Source: Thalassia testudinum (taxonomy: Eukaryota; Streptophyta; Magnoliopsida; Alismatales; Hydrocharitaceae). From it: a stretch of 64,000 nucleotides of DNA. Positions 10,207 through 22,120 of this stretch are shown here, piece after piece. The notes below the pieces were generated by a model. It worked only from the letters and a program-made list of their open reading frames with translations. It had not been told where the DNA came from and ran no database searches. A program made the translations under genes and the position numbers. Every line of letters begins with the position of its first letter. The first letter of the stretch is position 1. The stretch lies in assembly GCA_037157565.1 (NCBI GenBank), contig JAZHRO010000036.1, positions 139,926,501-139,990,500 of the forward strand, written 5' to 3'.

Positions 10207-11732
10207 TGATGATAACATCATCATGTGCCATAACTAACTTTAATTAGTCATAATTAAGAGATAAACGCTTCTACATAATCGTCAGAGAGTCGTAATTCAC
10301 TAAATATCCTTTCTGAGAAGAGTGCATTAAATTAGGGTTAAATCTATAGTTTTCACAGCATATTATGGGTGCAGAATAATCACGAGATTTTCCAGGAGTT
10401 AATATAAGGTCAAATGTTCATTAATGACTAATAAGAGGGTCAGCACAAACAGAAATGGGTTTTCGCACATTTCGAGAATAAATAACCTAAAACCCTAATT
10501 TCAGACTCGCTTAAATAACAAAGGTTTTAGTCAGGATAAAATCCATCTAAACCTTCTAAAAATCATGTAAAAATATTCCATGAGGTTTGGTACTCTTGAT
10601 TTGACCATCTGAACCTATTTTGAATTAGAATAGAGTCTCAGACGAAAAGTTATCCTAATTTGGGTTTCTATGCAGATTGCCCATTCAAACTTGATCAAAA
10701 CTAAAATCCAACTTCACCATCAGATTTCTTGGATCTAAATTAGGTTTGTACCAAAATTTGAGCTCAATCAGAGATCATCTTGACCTAGTTTGTATTTTGA
10801 TCCAGTCTGACTCTTTCTCTCTCATACACACCCCTAGCTTTTGAAATCTTTGCAAACATGTCCCTAAGTTTCTGATCATTACTTGCAAATGGGTCCCTAC
10901 CGCCATTGATGTGAACACACCAAGCTACGTCGAGATTCGAGCGAGGATTTTTCGCTCGATTCTCAATTAAGTGGTCCCAAAATTGAAAGGGAGATTCCTT
11001 AAGGAATTCCCTTCCAAATGAACCTGACCATGATTCCTAACTCTTTCCTAATCTCCCATACGAATGCATGGAAGATTCGGGTATCCCTTGTGTAAGAATT
11101 GGCCAGAGCTTGAAAGCTCCTTTCCAAGCTTAGAAACACCCCCTAAGGCCTATAAAAAGACCCAAGACGCAATTCTGCTCTTCCTTAGCTTGGTTTGGCC
11201 ACATCTCCTCACCAAAAACTCTCCCTCCGACCTCCTCCAACAAGCTCCGACGGCCTCCCTCTCTCCCATCCTCCTACGGCCTCCTAACCATCAAATTGAG
11301 AGTGCCTTCCTCACACTCGTCTGCACCTGGTGGGCCAAAGCCAGGGCAACCTTCCCCTCTCCTCGCCGCCATCCCCCTCACGGAGGCTTCATCTTCCCCA
11401 CACCAGGCCATCACATCGGCATGGGAATTCCCTTCCTCTTCATCCTATAATTAGGTCAAACTTCTTCCTCTTATCCTCCTCAATCTCCCTAGCTACTTTC
11501 CTCACTATTTCAACCATTGACATCATCGTTCGCCCTCCATCCTCCCCACAACCGGTTGAGCTCCGACAAGGAATCCACAGCTCCACAAGCCACCGCTCGC
11601 CTTGCCATGACTCACACAAGCACTGCCGTGCTCCACTAACCAAAACCCCTCAAGAAATTGAGGGGATTCGTCCCACACTCGCCTCACTGGACACGACCTC
11701 ATCCGCACCACCTTCTCGCCTCGTCCAGCCAC
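10207..11732 (+). repeat. Athila-type LTR (C), left part
   Basis: It begins with the terminal hairpin TGATGATAACATCATCA. It then aligns with the Athila LTR at 41030-41330 (blocks around AACTTCACCATCAGATTTCTTGG and TTAGGTTTGTACCAAAATTTG). A TATA box, CTATAAAAAG, stands at 11150. The frames of 128 and 151 codons at 11064-11785 lie downstream of this promoter in proline/serine-rich LTR sequence and have no domain, so I do not call them genes. No internal region or second LTR is visible. Confidence 0.65.
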
Positions 11733-13465
11733 CATACACCCTAACTCACCACGAAAGCACCACTAACGAAGAGATTCTAGCTTAATTAAGATAGTCGTAA
11801 TAAAATGATTCGTCGTTGTATTTTATGTGGTGGAAAATCTCTCAATCAAAACATCAATCAATAAATTAACCACAATAGATTAGATCGTATTCACAGGGAG
11901 GAATAGATCAATAAATCCACAAATATTTTTCATTCCCAGTCATAGATGCGAAATCCATATCAAAATCCCATGCGACATAAGAAGATAAGGAAGAGTCAAG
12001 TGATACTGCAAGAATGCAAGGGTGCAATCATAATTGTTACCATCATAAAATGAATGCAATCAACCCATAATGGCATGCAACGTAATTATACTTCATAACA
12101 TTAAATTTTCCTTCAGGTCATATATGTATGCGATGATATTTAATGCACTTATATAGGAACCTGAGTCATGTTAAAACAAGTTAAGTGCATGATAGTAGAA
12201 AGGAAGAAATTCAGGAGCCTGCAAACAAAAGCCACTCAAATAATTTACTCATAAAAAAAGGGAATAGTGTCAACAATGGCATATTATGTAAATTTTAATA
12301 CTCCAAACACTGTAGCAAAATAGGGGATTTGCTTCCTCGCTTGTGGCTATGCGTGGAGGAGCCGCAGCCACCGATAAGGAACTCAGTGGAGGTGCACAAG
12401 AGGACAGGCTTGTTGATGACGGTGGTGGAGAGACGAGATGTGGCCGGAGGCAGCTGGCGGCGTGGTTGAGGTGGCTGGCAGCAGCTGCTAGTGGTGCGCA
12501 AGGAGAGAGAGCTCGCAAGGATGGTGCGCACCTTGGGTGGTTTCACGGTGATGGCAAGTGGTCGAGGGAACGGTCTTGAGGCGGCTAGGCGTCGTCGGTG
12601 GCTGTTGAGGCAGTTGGTGATGGTGTATGGTTTGGGTTCCTTCGGGGAAGTTGCAGGGGGTAGGGCAGTTGGAGGAAGAGGATGAAGAAGAAGAAAAGGT
12701 GGGTGGGGAGGGAATGGTTGGAAGGAGAGGATGAAGGTGCTGTAGCTGGAGGTGTTTGAGAGGAAGAGGGTGGCCAGCTGAGGTTGTTGTGTGCATGGAG
12801 TTTTGGGTTCACAGAGGAGAAGGTGAAGGTAGTGATGGTTGGGGGTAAGCGATGATGGTGGTGATGAGGGTCACACACTGTCACCATGCATGCCCGGAGT
12901 TGATGAAAGGTGAAGAATGCCTGAGCCACAATGCAAGCCTCTGACCACGGTGGAGCAGATGGTGGATCCCTGCCAACGGGGAAGATGATGATGGAGAAGA
13001 AGGCCCTTGCTTTTATTTAAAAGTTCTCCGCTCGAGATCCTCTGTTTGTTTCTTTCTTCGGTCGGAAGGTTCTCCAACCACTCGGTGAGGATCGCGAGTG
13101 GTTGGAACGACAGAATAAGTATTGGCGGTTCTTCATCATACATCTGATCAACACTCCAGACATCTTAAAAAGTGTGGATAGCAGTGGGTCCTCAATGGAG
13201 GTTCTCAGATGTCCAAACTAGGCTCAAGACGTCATATAGAATGACTTTGGACGTCTGAATGATGCTTTCATGTGTCTTGCACCCAGCCTGCATCCATCAA
13301 ATCAATTATATTACCTTATCATATGTTATTAAGCGTAAAATTGATGCATAAAATTATATGTAGACTAAGATGAAATGCCATATAACTCTTAATTAATTAA
13401 CAACTAAGAATAACTAATTAGAGAGAACTTAGACCAAATAATGATCCACTAAAGTGGACTTATCA
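11733..13465 (-). mobile_element. Probable solo LTR (D), minus strand, inserted in LTR C
   Basis: On the minus strand it begins TGATAAGTCCACTTTAGTGG at 13465, a terminal hairpin like those of the other Athila-type LTRs. GCCAC occurs at 13466-13470 and at 11728-11732, giving a plausible TSD. The left terminal bases are then CATAC rather than TG, so that end is mutated or my boundary is wrong. A minus-strand TATA-like TTAAATAAAA is at 13011-13020. The conserved CACAGGGAGG motif at 11890-11900 sits about 160 bases from the proposed end, as in related LTRs. GC-rich frames at 12270-13143 are LTR shadows. Confidence 0.5.
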
Positions 13466-13985
13466 GCCACCACCACATTCGTCGTCACTTAGCGATTCTC
13501 CTAAGTGTTTCTAATGAGGCTGTGAGGCCTTATTCTCTTTTCAGGTCTTCATCCACCGTCCTCCACCACCGCCAATGTTCTCGACCATGATCGCCTGACG
13601 GTCAGTGGATATCACAGGTTTGAAAATACGACTGTCGTTCTTTGTAGTATAGTCGCAAAATCCACTCGTCAAAAATAATTTCTAAAATGACGAGACTGTA
13701 TGTCCTGGTCATTCGTCTCTGGGAGGTGTTATGGAATTACAAAATGAATTCGATCCCTTTTCCTCTCTACTTTCTTAAAATCGCACGTCGATTTCTAATC
13801 TTTGGATCAAAGTTTTGCCACTTGCATTATTAACCCTAATTATGTGCGCATGTGTTAAGTAGATGACAAACGTGAAGGTGTGAGTTTCAGTATGCACGAT
13901 TCTAGTTATGTGATGGCTGTTTATGGAAAATGCATTAATAGTTAGATCCTCAACATCCTCAGGTACCGACATGCTAGTTGCAACA
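13466..13985 (+). repeat. Right part of Athila-type LTR C
   Basis: CACCACCACATTCGTCG continues the base composition of 11640-11732. GAATTCGATCCC at 13747-13758 is the conserved motif usually seen 100-200 bases before an Athila LTR end. No primer-binding site is recognisable after it. Confidence 0.4.
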
Positions 13986-14702
13986 GATAGCAATTAAAAG
14001 CATGCAACTTTAATCACACAAAAATATTGCAACAAGGCTCATGGTGATTTTCACACATAGATATTTATACATATAAAAAGATTTTCATTGATTGCATCAG
14101 GGTTACAGAGCAGAACTAATGGAAGGCTTATAGAGGAATGCTTGAAATAACTACTAGCTACAAGAAAATGACAGCATACATGAATATATGGGGGGATTAT
14201 GCATGCATCATTGGGGGAGAATATGGAGTTACACTGCTAAGTAGTAATAAAGCAGTAAATCTACGAAGAACTATCTACTTAGCTAGCAAAAATGAGGGCA
14301 TTCAGAGGTGGGCTCCGATGGCCTTTGAGTTGGTTGAGAGGAGGAGGGGCAGCCAATGGGGGTTAGGCCGGTCCTTGGAGAGGTGAGGAGGAGGTGACCC
14401 AAGCTTTTAGAGTGGAGCTACTGCTGGCCATGATGAGAGCTCATGGAGGTGGAGGTGTGGAGGTGGAGCTATGCTATGGAAGGTGGAATAATGGAGCCAA
14501 GCATGAATGGGCGCAAATGGCCACCCCTTAGGTCCTTTTATATACCTAAGGGAGACTCTCTAGAAAAGTGTGGAACTCTCTAGAGAGAGCTCCAAGTGTG
14601 GTCGTCCAAGGTGGTTTTTAGATCCACCATTTATGGATCTAAAAATTGAATGGCTCTTGGTTGCTAATTTTAGCAACCAAGAGTGGCGCCACCTTGAAGA
14701 AA
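13986..14702 (-). repeat. LTR-like fragment, minus strand (E)
   Basis: No gene. A minus-strand TATA-like stretch (GGTATATAAAAGG) is at 14533-14545. Downstream of it in that sense is a leader-like region resembling 5430-5600 of the A-type solo LTR. It ends where the LTR of element A starts. I cannot find its boundaries. Confidence 0.35.
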
Positions 14703-16582
14703 GTTCTAGAGAAAATGCCTATTCATGCATGTTCCTAGGCTTAGATTTGTATTTCATGTTATAAATATTGCATAGCATGCATCATTCTACATTTAGAGTA
14801 GTTGTATATATTTTAGGTTAATTAGGTCCCTTTTATGGTTAGGAGAGGAGATTTATTTCAGGGCCTCGGATGGATGATCTAATTGTACGGATCTGATCAA
14901 GATAACGATTGGAGTCAAACAACTCCGAAATCGTCTAGATCGGAATCCCGTAGCATCATATGAAGTCCGAAGAAGATCAATGGCCAGGAGGGTCAATGTG
15001 ACATCCAAACAGGTTTTGAATGGAAAATTCGACTGTACGGATGGATCCGAAGTGACAATTGCAGTCTGGCAATGCGGAAATCACCTCGATCCGAGCACCG
15101 TGGCACCCTCTGCAATGGAAAGAAGATGGACAGCCCAGATGGAGCCACGTGGTGCTGTCTAGATCGCCCAACACCGGCCATAAGTGGCAGCTCCTCCTTA
15201 AAGGCATTCCCCCTCGTGAGATCTGGGCCGTTGGATGCCCATCCAATGGTTCCTGTGAATCCATGTCGCCTGCCCATCTTCAAAAGAGCCTTCATCGCGC
15301 GATCTTAACCGTTGGATGGCAATCCAACGGTTAGGATCGCTTGACCACCAGCCTCGGATAATTCAAAACCGCGACACCTTTTGATGCATGGCACAGCAGT
15401 CTCCAGAGGCGTTCTCAACGCTTTGGCGCCGGTTTGAGCTCTCCCACTCTTCTAATCGAGCGGCGGTGAGGAGTGCTTGATTTTGACCGCCCGATCATGC
15501 ACAAGCGGCCGAGATGTGGATACGTGGACACACAGATGACCGCTGATCCAGCGGAGGTGCTCACGTGGGCGTTGATGCACATCCCCACGCGTAATCCAAC
15601 GCTCACCCAAGTGATGCGATCTACGCACAATCAGGACCATCCATCTCCAATCGAATGGTCCTCCTTCGACAACATGAGCACAGTTGCAATCGAGCGTGAG
15701 CTGGAGGCTACAGCGATAGTTGCGCAAGCCTTTAGTGACGCTTGTAGCTGTCATGAATGGGATGTGCTATGCGCATGCCAGCAAAGGAATTAAATGGCGC
15801 GGATCTTCAACGAGGATTACAGCCGTCACTAATTGGCCATGGACGATTTTTGTCTTTCCTCCACTATAAAAGGACCTATCCCCCTCCATTCCAAATGATC
15901 TCTTCCCTTCTTCCTCTCACCACCTCCAAGGCTTTCAAGAGAGCTTGTCCCAAGACTGGGATGCTCCTTTAGAGTAGAAAACCAAATAGTTTTCCCACCC
16001 CTCATCCGCATTCGTGGAGCATCCCGTGGCCGTCTTCTCACCTCCATTCGGGAAGAAGATCCTCACCACGTCACCGTCCTGGCCCATCCTCCGTCCTCCG
16101 GCTCTGTCCCCGTTCATCTCGCACCTCACCACCTTCCTCCAGACAACGTCAGAGTGAGTCATCCTCCAAGCGACCATCGAGGGAGATTTCTCTCCTATCT
16201 CTATCTTTATTGCTTTCGTAGTATAAATTTCCCTCTTTCCTAGTTGTAAGAAACATTTAATCATAAAAATACATGATCATTTCTCTCTCTATCTTCGTCT
16301 CTCTCTTTAATTTTGCAAGTAGATTAGCTAAAATTCATCAACCTGATCTCTTGCTTGCTAAAAATACCAAAAAAATTAGAAAATATAAAAATGACAAAAA
16401 CAAATAAAAGCAAAATGCGCATTTTCAAAACCAAATGTTCGCCTCCCCATGTTCAACCCGGGACTCACTTTTCAAGTTTCGGTTATAATTTTTATTTGAT
16501 CGATGGATTTGCTCACAAATCGAACTACAACGATGGGTTTTTGAAAATCCAAACCTTTTTGCATGCGAATCCGACCCAATCA
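14703..16582 (+). repeat. Left LTR of element A
   Basis: It shares with 27770-28128 the blocks TTGCATA-CATGCATCATTCT, GGGCCTCG, CGACTCCGAAATCGTCTAGA and CTGTACGGATGGAT. TATA box ACTATAAAAGG is at 15863. The motif GTTCAACCCGGGACTCAC near 16450 is the LTR-end motif seen in the other Athila-type LTRs. The first ~20 bases of the canonical terminus are missing or altered. Confidence 0.75.
15863..15873 (+). promoter_or_regulatory. TATA box of element A LTR
   Basis: ACTATAAAAGG, followed by a CCCCTCCATTCC pyrimidine run. The same box is found in the related solo LTR at 5938-5950 on the opposite strand. Confidence 0.55.
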
Positions 16583-16585
16583 TTT

Positions 16586-16602
16586 TGGCGTGGTTGTTGG
16601 GG
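16586..16602 (+). promoter_or_regulatory. Decayed Asp-type primer-binding site of element A
   Basis: TGGCGTGGTTGTTGGGG lies three bases after the LTR. It matches the canonical Athila/Tat site TGGCGCCGTTGCCGGGG except for three or four changes, mostly C to T. This marks the LTR/internal boundary. Confidence 0.7.
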
Positions 16603-17832
16603 TGGCAACGCTCTTTGGTTTCTTTTCCGTGTTCTTCCGCCTTACCTAACTTTTATCTCACTTTTTCTCTAATCTTACTGTGATTACAAGTACTCATCCG
16701 AGGTGGGCCAGAGCAGTTAGATCGAAGAAAAGTGCGGATGAAGGTTTTGTAAGTTTACCCCAACCACCCCCACCCTAGTTTTAATTCCATAACCTAATAA
16801 CTCAAACCCAAATCAACTTAGGAGCTTGCATAAGCCCTAAGGTAGATTTTGGTTGTTTGATTGTCACGTCACTCACCGCACCCACCCGCATATATAAAAA
16901 ATAAAAAATATTCTTCTCTTGTGGGATTTAACTAAAAGCTACACACTTAACGCCCACAACTTCTTATCCTAATGCGTACAAGCACTTTGATTCTACCACT
17001 TAATCGAGATATGACCTGTGGACCCAGTACACTTCAACTCCATACACAAGTGAGTAGAAATCTGAATTGGTTAAACATTCTCGTGTGACTTAACTAAGTG
17101 GTACAACAGGCCAATTGATTGAGCTGTTTGGGTCGCACCACTCAATTTAAAACTGACCGATCAAGTAACTTGCCTCTTAGGGTTGATTTTTAGGGCTAAA
17201 CCAGGCACTCCACATTTTTTTCTGATTTCTAAAGGAATACATCATCACTAGTGCTTGTAAAACCTAGAGTGTTTTACTGAACCCTGATTTAACCAACTTA
17301 AGGATTAAACCCTAAAAGCTACTAAACAAGGTTAAACCCTAGAAGACACATCATTAAATAACCTTGTTTGTAAACCCTAGTTGTGCACGCACACACATTT
17401 GAATTGAACATTAAGAGCACAATCCATCTAAAGGACCCATCACATTCTAAGAGCACAATCATCCCCAGCCTAATTAAAACTGAGTAGACGTTGGCCTTAA
17501 GGATTAATTCGCTCTTCGGGGCTTAGACTGAGATTTTTTTCGATTAATCTACTTCTGCTGGTCCATCTGATGTCTATCTAGGGGAGTAGCATCAAACGAC
17601 CGTGGTTGTGGGGTACACTAGGAACCGGAGGCACAAGCCAAAGGAAGAACCTTCTCCCCAGCCCCTCCTTCTAACTGGTTGGATTGACTGGATAAAAGTA
17701 GACCAAATCGTTTATAATCTCAAGATGGGTCTTGGGAGTCCGTAGGTCTGTAGGCTAACTCACCTAAGGACAGGGTTGATTGCTTGTATTGTAGGGCTCC
17801 TTTCTCTCTTCTGATTTCCCTCCTATTCTATC
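16603..17832 (+). other. Leader of element A, no gene
   Basis: About 1.2 kb with repeated AACCCTAA/TAAACCCTAG words and no coding frame, like the 1 kb leader of the intact Athila element at 46273-47255. Confidence 0.5.
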
Positions 17833-18337
17833 GTGTATCCTTGCACATCTTACACGCATTTCCCATCCTACCCTCCTACCACCACTTCTACCCAAGACGA
17901 TTACTATTCCGACTCAACTTATAATTACCCATCCACTAGCCGGGATAACTTTGATTGGGGATATAAATACGGACCTCAGTGTCCAGGGCCTAACCCTGGA
18001 ACACAAGACTATGATTACTATCCTTCCCAGAACTACAATGATTATAGATCTCCATCCTTTCATGATCAAACCAACCCAATCTATAATCAGGAAGGATATG
18101 ATGATTATAGGATCTGCCCTCCCCAATATTCCACTGAATATAGATCACCTCCATTCTTTGAACAACCCGAGATGACCTGCTATCAGGGAGTGACCCGAGA
18201 ACCTTGATATCTTGACTCCCCTAGATTTAACTCAAACCCACCCAAACCTGAACCAAACCATTCAATTCAGGTGAACCAGATCCAGGATAGGGTGTTGTCT
18301 AATTTGAGGAACACTATACAATCTTTAGAAGCTCAGC
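17833..18337 (+). pseudogene. Tyr/Pro/Ser-rich frame in the gag position of element A, unrecognised
   Basis: A 124-codon frame opens at 17833 and continues past one stop to the LTR insertion point at 18338. Tyr, Asp, Pro and Ser dominate (DYYPSQNYNDY). The unit NDYRSPSFHDQ is echoed as TEYRSPPFFEQ, so it contains a diverged internal repeat. It ends with IQDRVLSNLRNTIQSLEA, a short amphipathic stretch. Taking out the solo LTR and one TSD copy lets the frame run on at 21039. I see no retrotrans_gag core, zinc knuckle or protease. It could be a remnant of the gag C-terminal spacer, or an element-specific protein. Confidence 0.45.
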
Positions 18338-21033
18338 TGTAAAGTCCTATCCCACTTTTAGCCTTTTAAAACATCTAGAGTCTCGGTCAGACCTCTGTCC
18401 AGACATCTAGACCCTTTCTCGGACGTCTGAAAATGAAATTTCTGTACACGTACTACGCCCTGCACATGTGCGGCGCGCAGGACCTTCTCCCCTCTCTCCT
18501 TTTTCCTCCTTTCCCTGCCCGAACCCTAAGCTCCCACTCCACCTATTTAAACCCCTCTCCTCCTCCCCTCTCCTCTCCTCTCCACACACCACCACCCCCA
18601 CCTTCAGAGCCGTGAGAGGAGGTGAGCGAGGGAGAGCGAGAGGCTAAGAAGGAGGAGAGTGCGGGAAGAGGAGGAGGAGTTCAAGGTCGGAGAGCTTTAG
18701 TGGAAGCTCGGCGGAGCTTGCACGCCCACTGCGGGCGCGTGCGAGAGGAGGAGAGAGTCTGGAGAGGCATCCTTGACCATCTGCAGCGGCTGGAGCTGCG
18801 GTGGCACCAGGAGGTGCGCGGCGGAAGGAGCTGGGAGTGGGTTCTGGTACTGGAAATTTTCCAGTATCAGACATTTGGAGAGGAGTTTAGATGGTTAACG
18901 GAGCACCTAGACATCTGGAGTTAAGACCAGACGTCTGAAAGCCCATTTATCGCGAAGGTACGCTCTTTTCGCGATTACGGCCATGCAGGCCACACTGCAG
19001 AGTGTTTGTTGGGCCTGATTTGGTGGCTGCGACTGTCGTACGCAGGAGCAACCTTGGGAAGGAGCGTGGAACGCTCTCCCACTCACTTTCGGATGTCTGA
19101 TCAGCTCACCAAATGACCGGAGGTGCTTTCAAACGACCGGAAGAGTGGTCTGACATCTGGAACTACCTTCAGACGATCGCAGAGGAGGCCTGGACGTCTG
19201 AGGACACCGAAGGCACTTGAGGTAAAGTTCTGTATCTTTTAAGACGTCTGGACTTATTCCCAGATGTCTGATTTTGGACTGTAGACACATTTTTGACCCA
19301 TTTGGGGTTCGATCGGGATCCAATTTACGCAAACGAAGTACCTATAATTTCCTTGCGAGTTTCTCTACGTACTAGAGGCCTTTGTACATTGTTCTGAACC
19401 TTCCTTTTGTGATGTATTCCCTAATATAGGATTTCAGCCTACTGCGTATTTGGGGCTCGCAGAGACACCTGGGTCTATGATTCGAGCCCCTAGTACTCCC
19501 GAATTGTCTGGTAGAGTAATTTAACGCTTTTGATAATGTTCAAATAGGCATGTATTGTAGAATTAACTGACTGGAACCCTAGAATATGGCATGAACCCTA
19601 GGGTAGAGAAATGAATGCACTATTTGGTACTTATATGCAAAATTGAGATAAATTACTAGCAATTGCCTGTGAAATAATTGTGGGTTGCCTTTTAGAATAC
19701 GAGTTGCATGTATTTTATAAGCAATTGCCTGTGAAATAACCAGTGGCATGTTTTTAATTACGAAAACACGAGCTGCCAGCATATAAATGAGAACTGAATT
19801 GTGAATGGTGGAATCTAGATCGAAATAAATGTGGTGAATATGAGTATGAACCCTACGGGGAATTAGGAGTAGAACTCCTATGGTTAGTTGGAAACCTGGA
19901 ATGTAGACGACAAATGTGCCCACCCTTGAGTACGTGGTACCAAGGAGAGCGACTGTCCCCCTTTCGTGTAAAGTGGAGGTAGCCGCCCTTGGGTTGAGAC
20001 CCGGGGTTAGGATTGGCCACTCTACATCGACTCCTGTTGACCCTCATGTACACGGTACCGAGGTGAGCTACTAGTGTAGGGAGAGAGATAGCCACCCCAT
20101 GGGGCCCAGGGTTCAGCTAGCCACCCTACACCGACTTGTTAGGCCCTCTGGGCAAACCGGGGTAGTTAGACGAGGGTGCGCGAACTGTGGAGGGGCAAGA
20201 CCCCTATTTGATTCTAAGGGGCGAGACCCCTGTTCTAAGAGGACAAGGCCCTATATTGTTCCGTGCTGTACTTTGGGAGTACCCACTAGCGGAAACGACT
20301 GACCGCATGTCAGTGCGGGGTAGCTACCCGTGCATTTATCACACATGCTATAGTCACTGCTACGTCTTGTCAGTGACCTCGGGATGGTTGACTAGGTGTA
20401 CGACTACCATGGGGGACTCTCCCGACCAGGAGAGCACCACGTGTACCTTTTACTCTTCGAGAAAGACTGCAATCAAGATCGTTCCCACGAGGAACATGTA
20501 AGATCAAGAATATCTGGATATGAGAAGAATGGGTGAAAAGGAAATACACATAAAATAAAATAAATAGAAAAGAGAATTAAACTTGTTGCTTTACTACTTT
20601 AGATAGTATAGATACCACTCTACTTAGCGTTCGCTGACTCTGTCTTTTTCAGAACACTATTCAGGATTAGGAGTTGAGCTGCCCGAGCTTCCGACTGCGT
20701 AGGGTGCTGGACCCAGTTGAGCCCAACCATAATTTTTTGCACTTTCTTGTTGTACCTATATTATTGTAGTAAGTATCAGACTTTTTAGCTACTGTTGTCT
20801 CTACTGTTACTTTCGTTTCCGTTGTTTCTGTTATTATGGTGGTATGTAATGGAACAACAATTTTTACTTTTCTTTACTGCTTTGTACGTTTTTACTGCTT
20901 AGTTATATTGCATGTGTGAATGTGGTTTACTTTCCTGCTTTTTGGTTATTTTTTGTTGGACGACTGGGTCTTGGGATTAGTCTAAGCGAGTCAATCTCGG
21001 GTCCTATAGGGATCCGGGAACCATGTCGTAACA
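18338..21033 (+). mobile_element. Solo LTR, 2.7 kb (Tekay-like termini), TSD TCAGC
   Basis: It begins TGTAAAGTCC and ends GTCGTAACA. Perfect 5-bp duplications TCAGC lie at 18333-18337 and 21034-21038. It aligns along its length with 42800-45506, including the GACTGCAATCAAGATCGTTCCCA block and the final TTGGACGACTGGGTCTTGGG. TATA-like CTATTTAAAC is at 18543. GACGTCTG variants cluster at 18380-18430 and 18900-19270. No internal sequence remains. The TG/TTACA-type termini resemble chromovirus Tekay/Del LTRs; this family call is weak. Confidence 0.9.
19850..20490 (+). repeat. Diverged short tandem segments inside the solo LTR
   Basis: Near-repeats of GGTACCNAGGNGAGC, of GCCACCCTACACCGACTTG / GCCACTCTACATCGACTCC, and of GGGGCAAGACCCC recur within 600 bases. 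The same organisation is found at 44320-44960. Frames here are not conserved between the two copies. Confidence 0.55.
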
Positions 21034-21038
21034 TCAGC

Positions 21039-22015
21039 CAACACTATGCACTGAAGCATTGGAGCCTATGATAAAAATGATTAATGAGCTGAATAACTCT
21101 TTATTGCGTTTTCTCCAAAATGTTAGGGATAGGGGCCTGGGTGAGTTTTTACTTGGGAAATTGTCGAGGTTGAGGATGAAATTTTTAGTTATCCTAGTCC
21201 AATCTTGAGATGATTCTCAAGATGAACCCCTTTCAAGAGAGCCAATGTCTGAACCTGCACAGGCTCCTGTTGGGGGGGATATATGTTCTGAGATCAGGGA
21301 TGACCAGGTTGGGCTAGAGTAACCCATTGAGGATGAATTGATTGATTCACCCGAGATCCCCAAGGTCGAGAGCGAGCAAAAATTTCTCTTTGAACTAGGA
21401 AAGGACAATCGATTTTGAGACATATATAAATGAGGATCATGAATTCTTTGACTCTGAGGGTGAAGAATCTCTTAGTGAAGTTTCACTTGGGCATAAGGAA
21501 GATGATTTTAGTGAGGCAAACGGGCTTAAGGAATCTGATGAACCATTTGATAACCCAATCATTGAAGAGTATGATCATGTTGGGGCTAACTTAGACGATT
21601 CGAATCCTGATGATTCAATTAGTAGCCCCATTCCTCAACCACACCTTAAGGAATTGTATGATGATATTTTTAAGATCACTAGACCCAAGTCAATCCTGAT
21701 TTAGCCACAATTGTTGGACTTGGGTACTTTAGATGGGGTGTACAACGATTTGGAGGTCTCGAAAACATTGATTTTAGAGAGGAGAAATGTGGAAATGAAA
21801 ATTTAGGAAGCTACTTCTGAGGGAACTATGATTTTGGATCTAAGGGTTCCTATTGACCTAAAATTACCAACTTTTTACCAGGACCCTTATGATGTCTTTG
21901 ACATGTGACCCAAGCTTGAAATAACTAATTATCTTTTTGAGCTAAACTTTAAGAGGACATTTGAACCTATTGAATCATCTTTACCCGTTGTCCGACACTT
22001 TGGTCTTCGGAATGT
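21039..22015 (+). pseudogene. Acidic frame of element A, continued after the LTR insertion, unrecognised
   Basis: The plus strand keeps a broken coding appearance: first ALEPMIKMINELNNSLLRFL, then a strongly acidic stretch (DSEGEESLSEVSLG, EDDFSEANGLKESDEPFDN), then LKELYDDIFKITRPKSI and LRVPIDLKLPTFYQDPYDVFD. Stops are mostly TAG or TGA, with one frame change near 21400. No retrotransposon domain is recognisable. Position between the gag-like frame and the post-pol region suggests either a heavily diverged gag/linker or a novel element-encoded protein. Confidence 0.4.
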
Positions 22016-22097
22016 TTAGACGAAGCATTAAAATGATGTTTAGACGAAGCAATGTCAGAGAATGTTTTGATGAATGAAATGAAGAAAAATATTACCT

Positions 22098-22114
22098 CCC
22101 CGGCAACGGCGCCA
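22098..22114 (-). promoter_or_regulatory. Asp-type primer-binding site, minus strand
   Basis: The minus strand reads TGGCGCCGTTGCCGGGG, an exact match to the canonical Athila/Tat site, six bases from the end of the LTR at 22121. It shows that the adjacent LTR is a 5' LTR in minus orientation. Almost no internal sequence of that element follows to the left. Confidence 0.85.
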
Positions 22115-22120
22115 TTAAAA

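Noticed and set aside
11064..13143. Frames of 128, 151, 102 and 114 codons, Pro/Ser/His-rich
   Set aside because: They sit downstream of LTR TATA boxes in C and D, in low-complexity GC-rich leader sequence, without domains.
14685..14700. TGGCGCCACC just before element A as a further primer-binding site
   Set aside because: Matches only the first seven bases of the canonical site and is not next to a recognisable LTR end.
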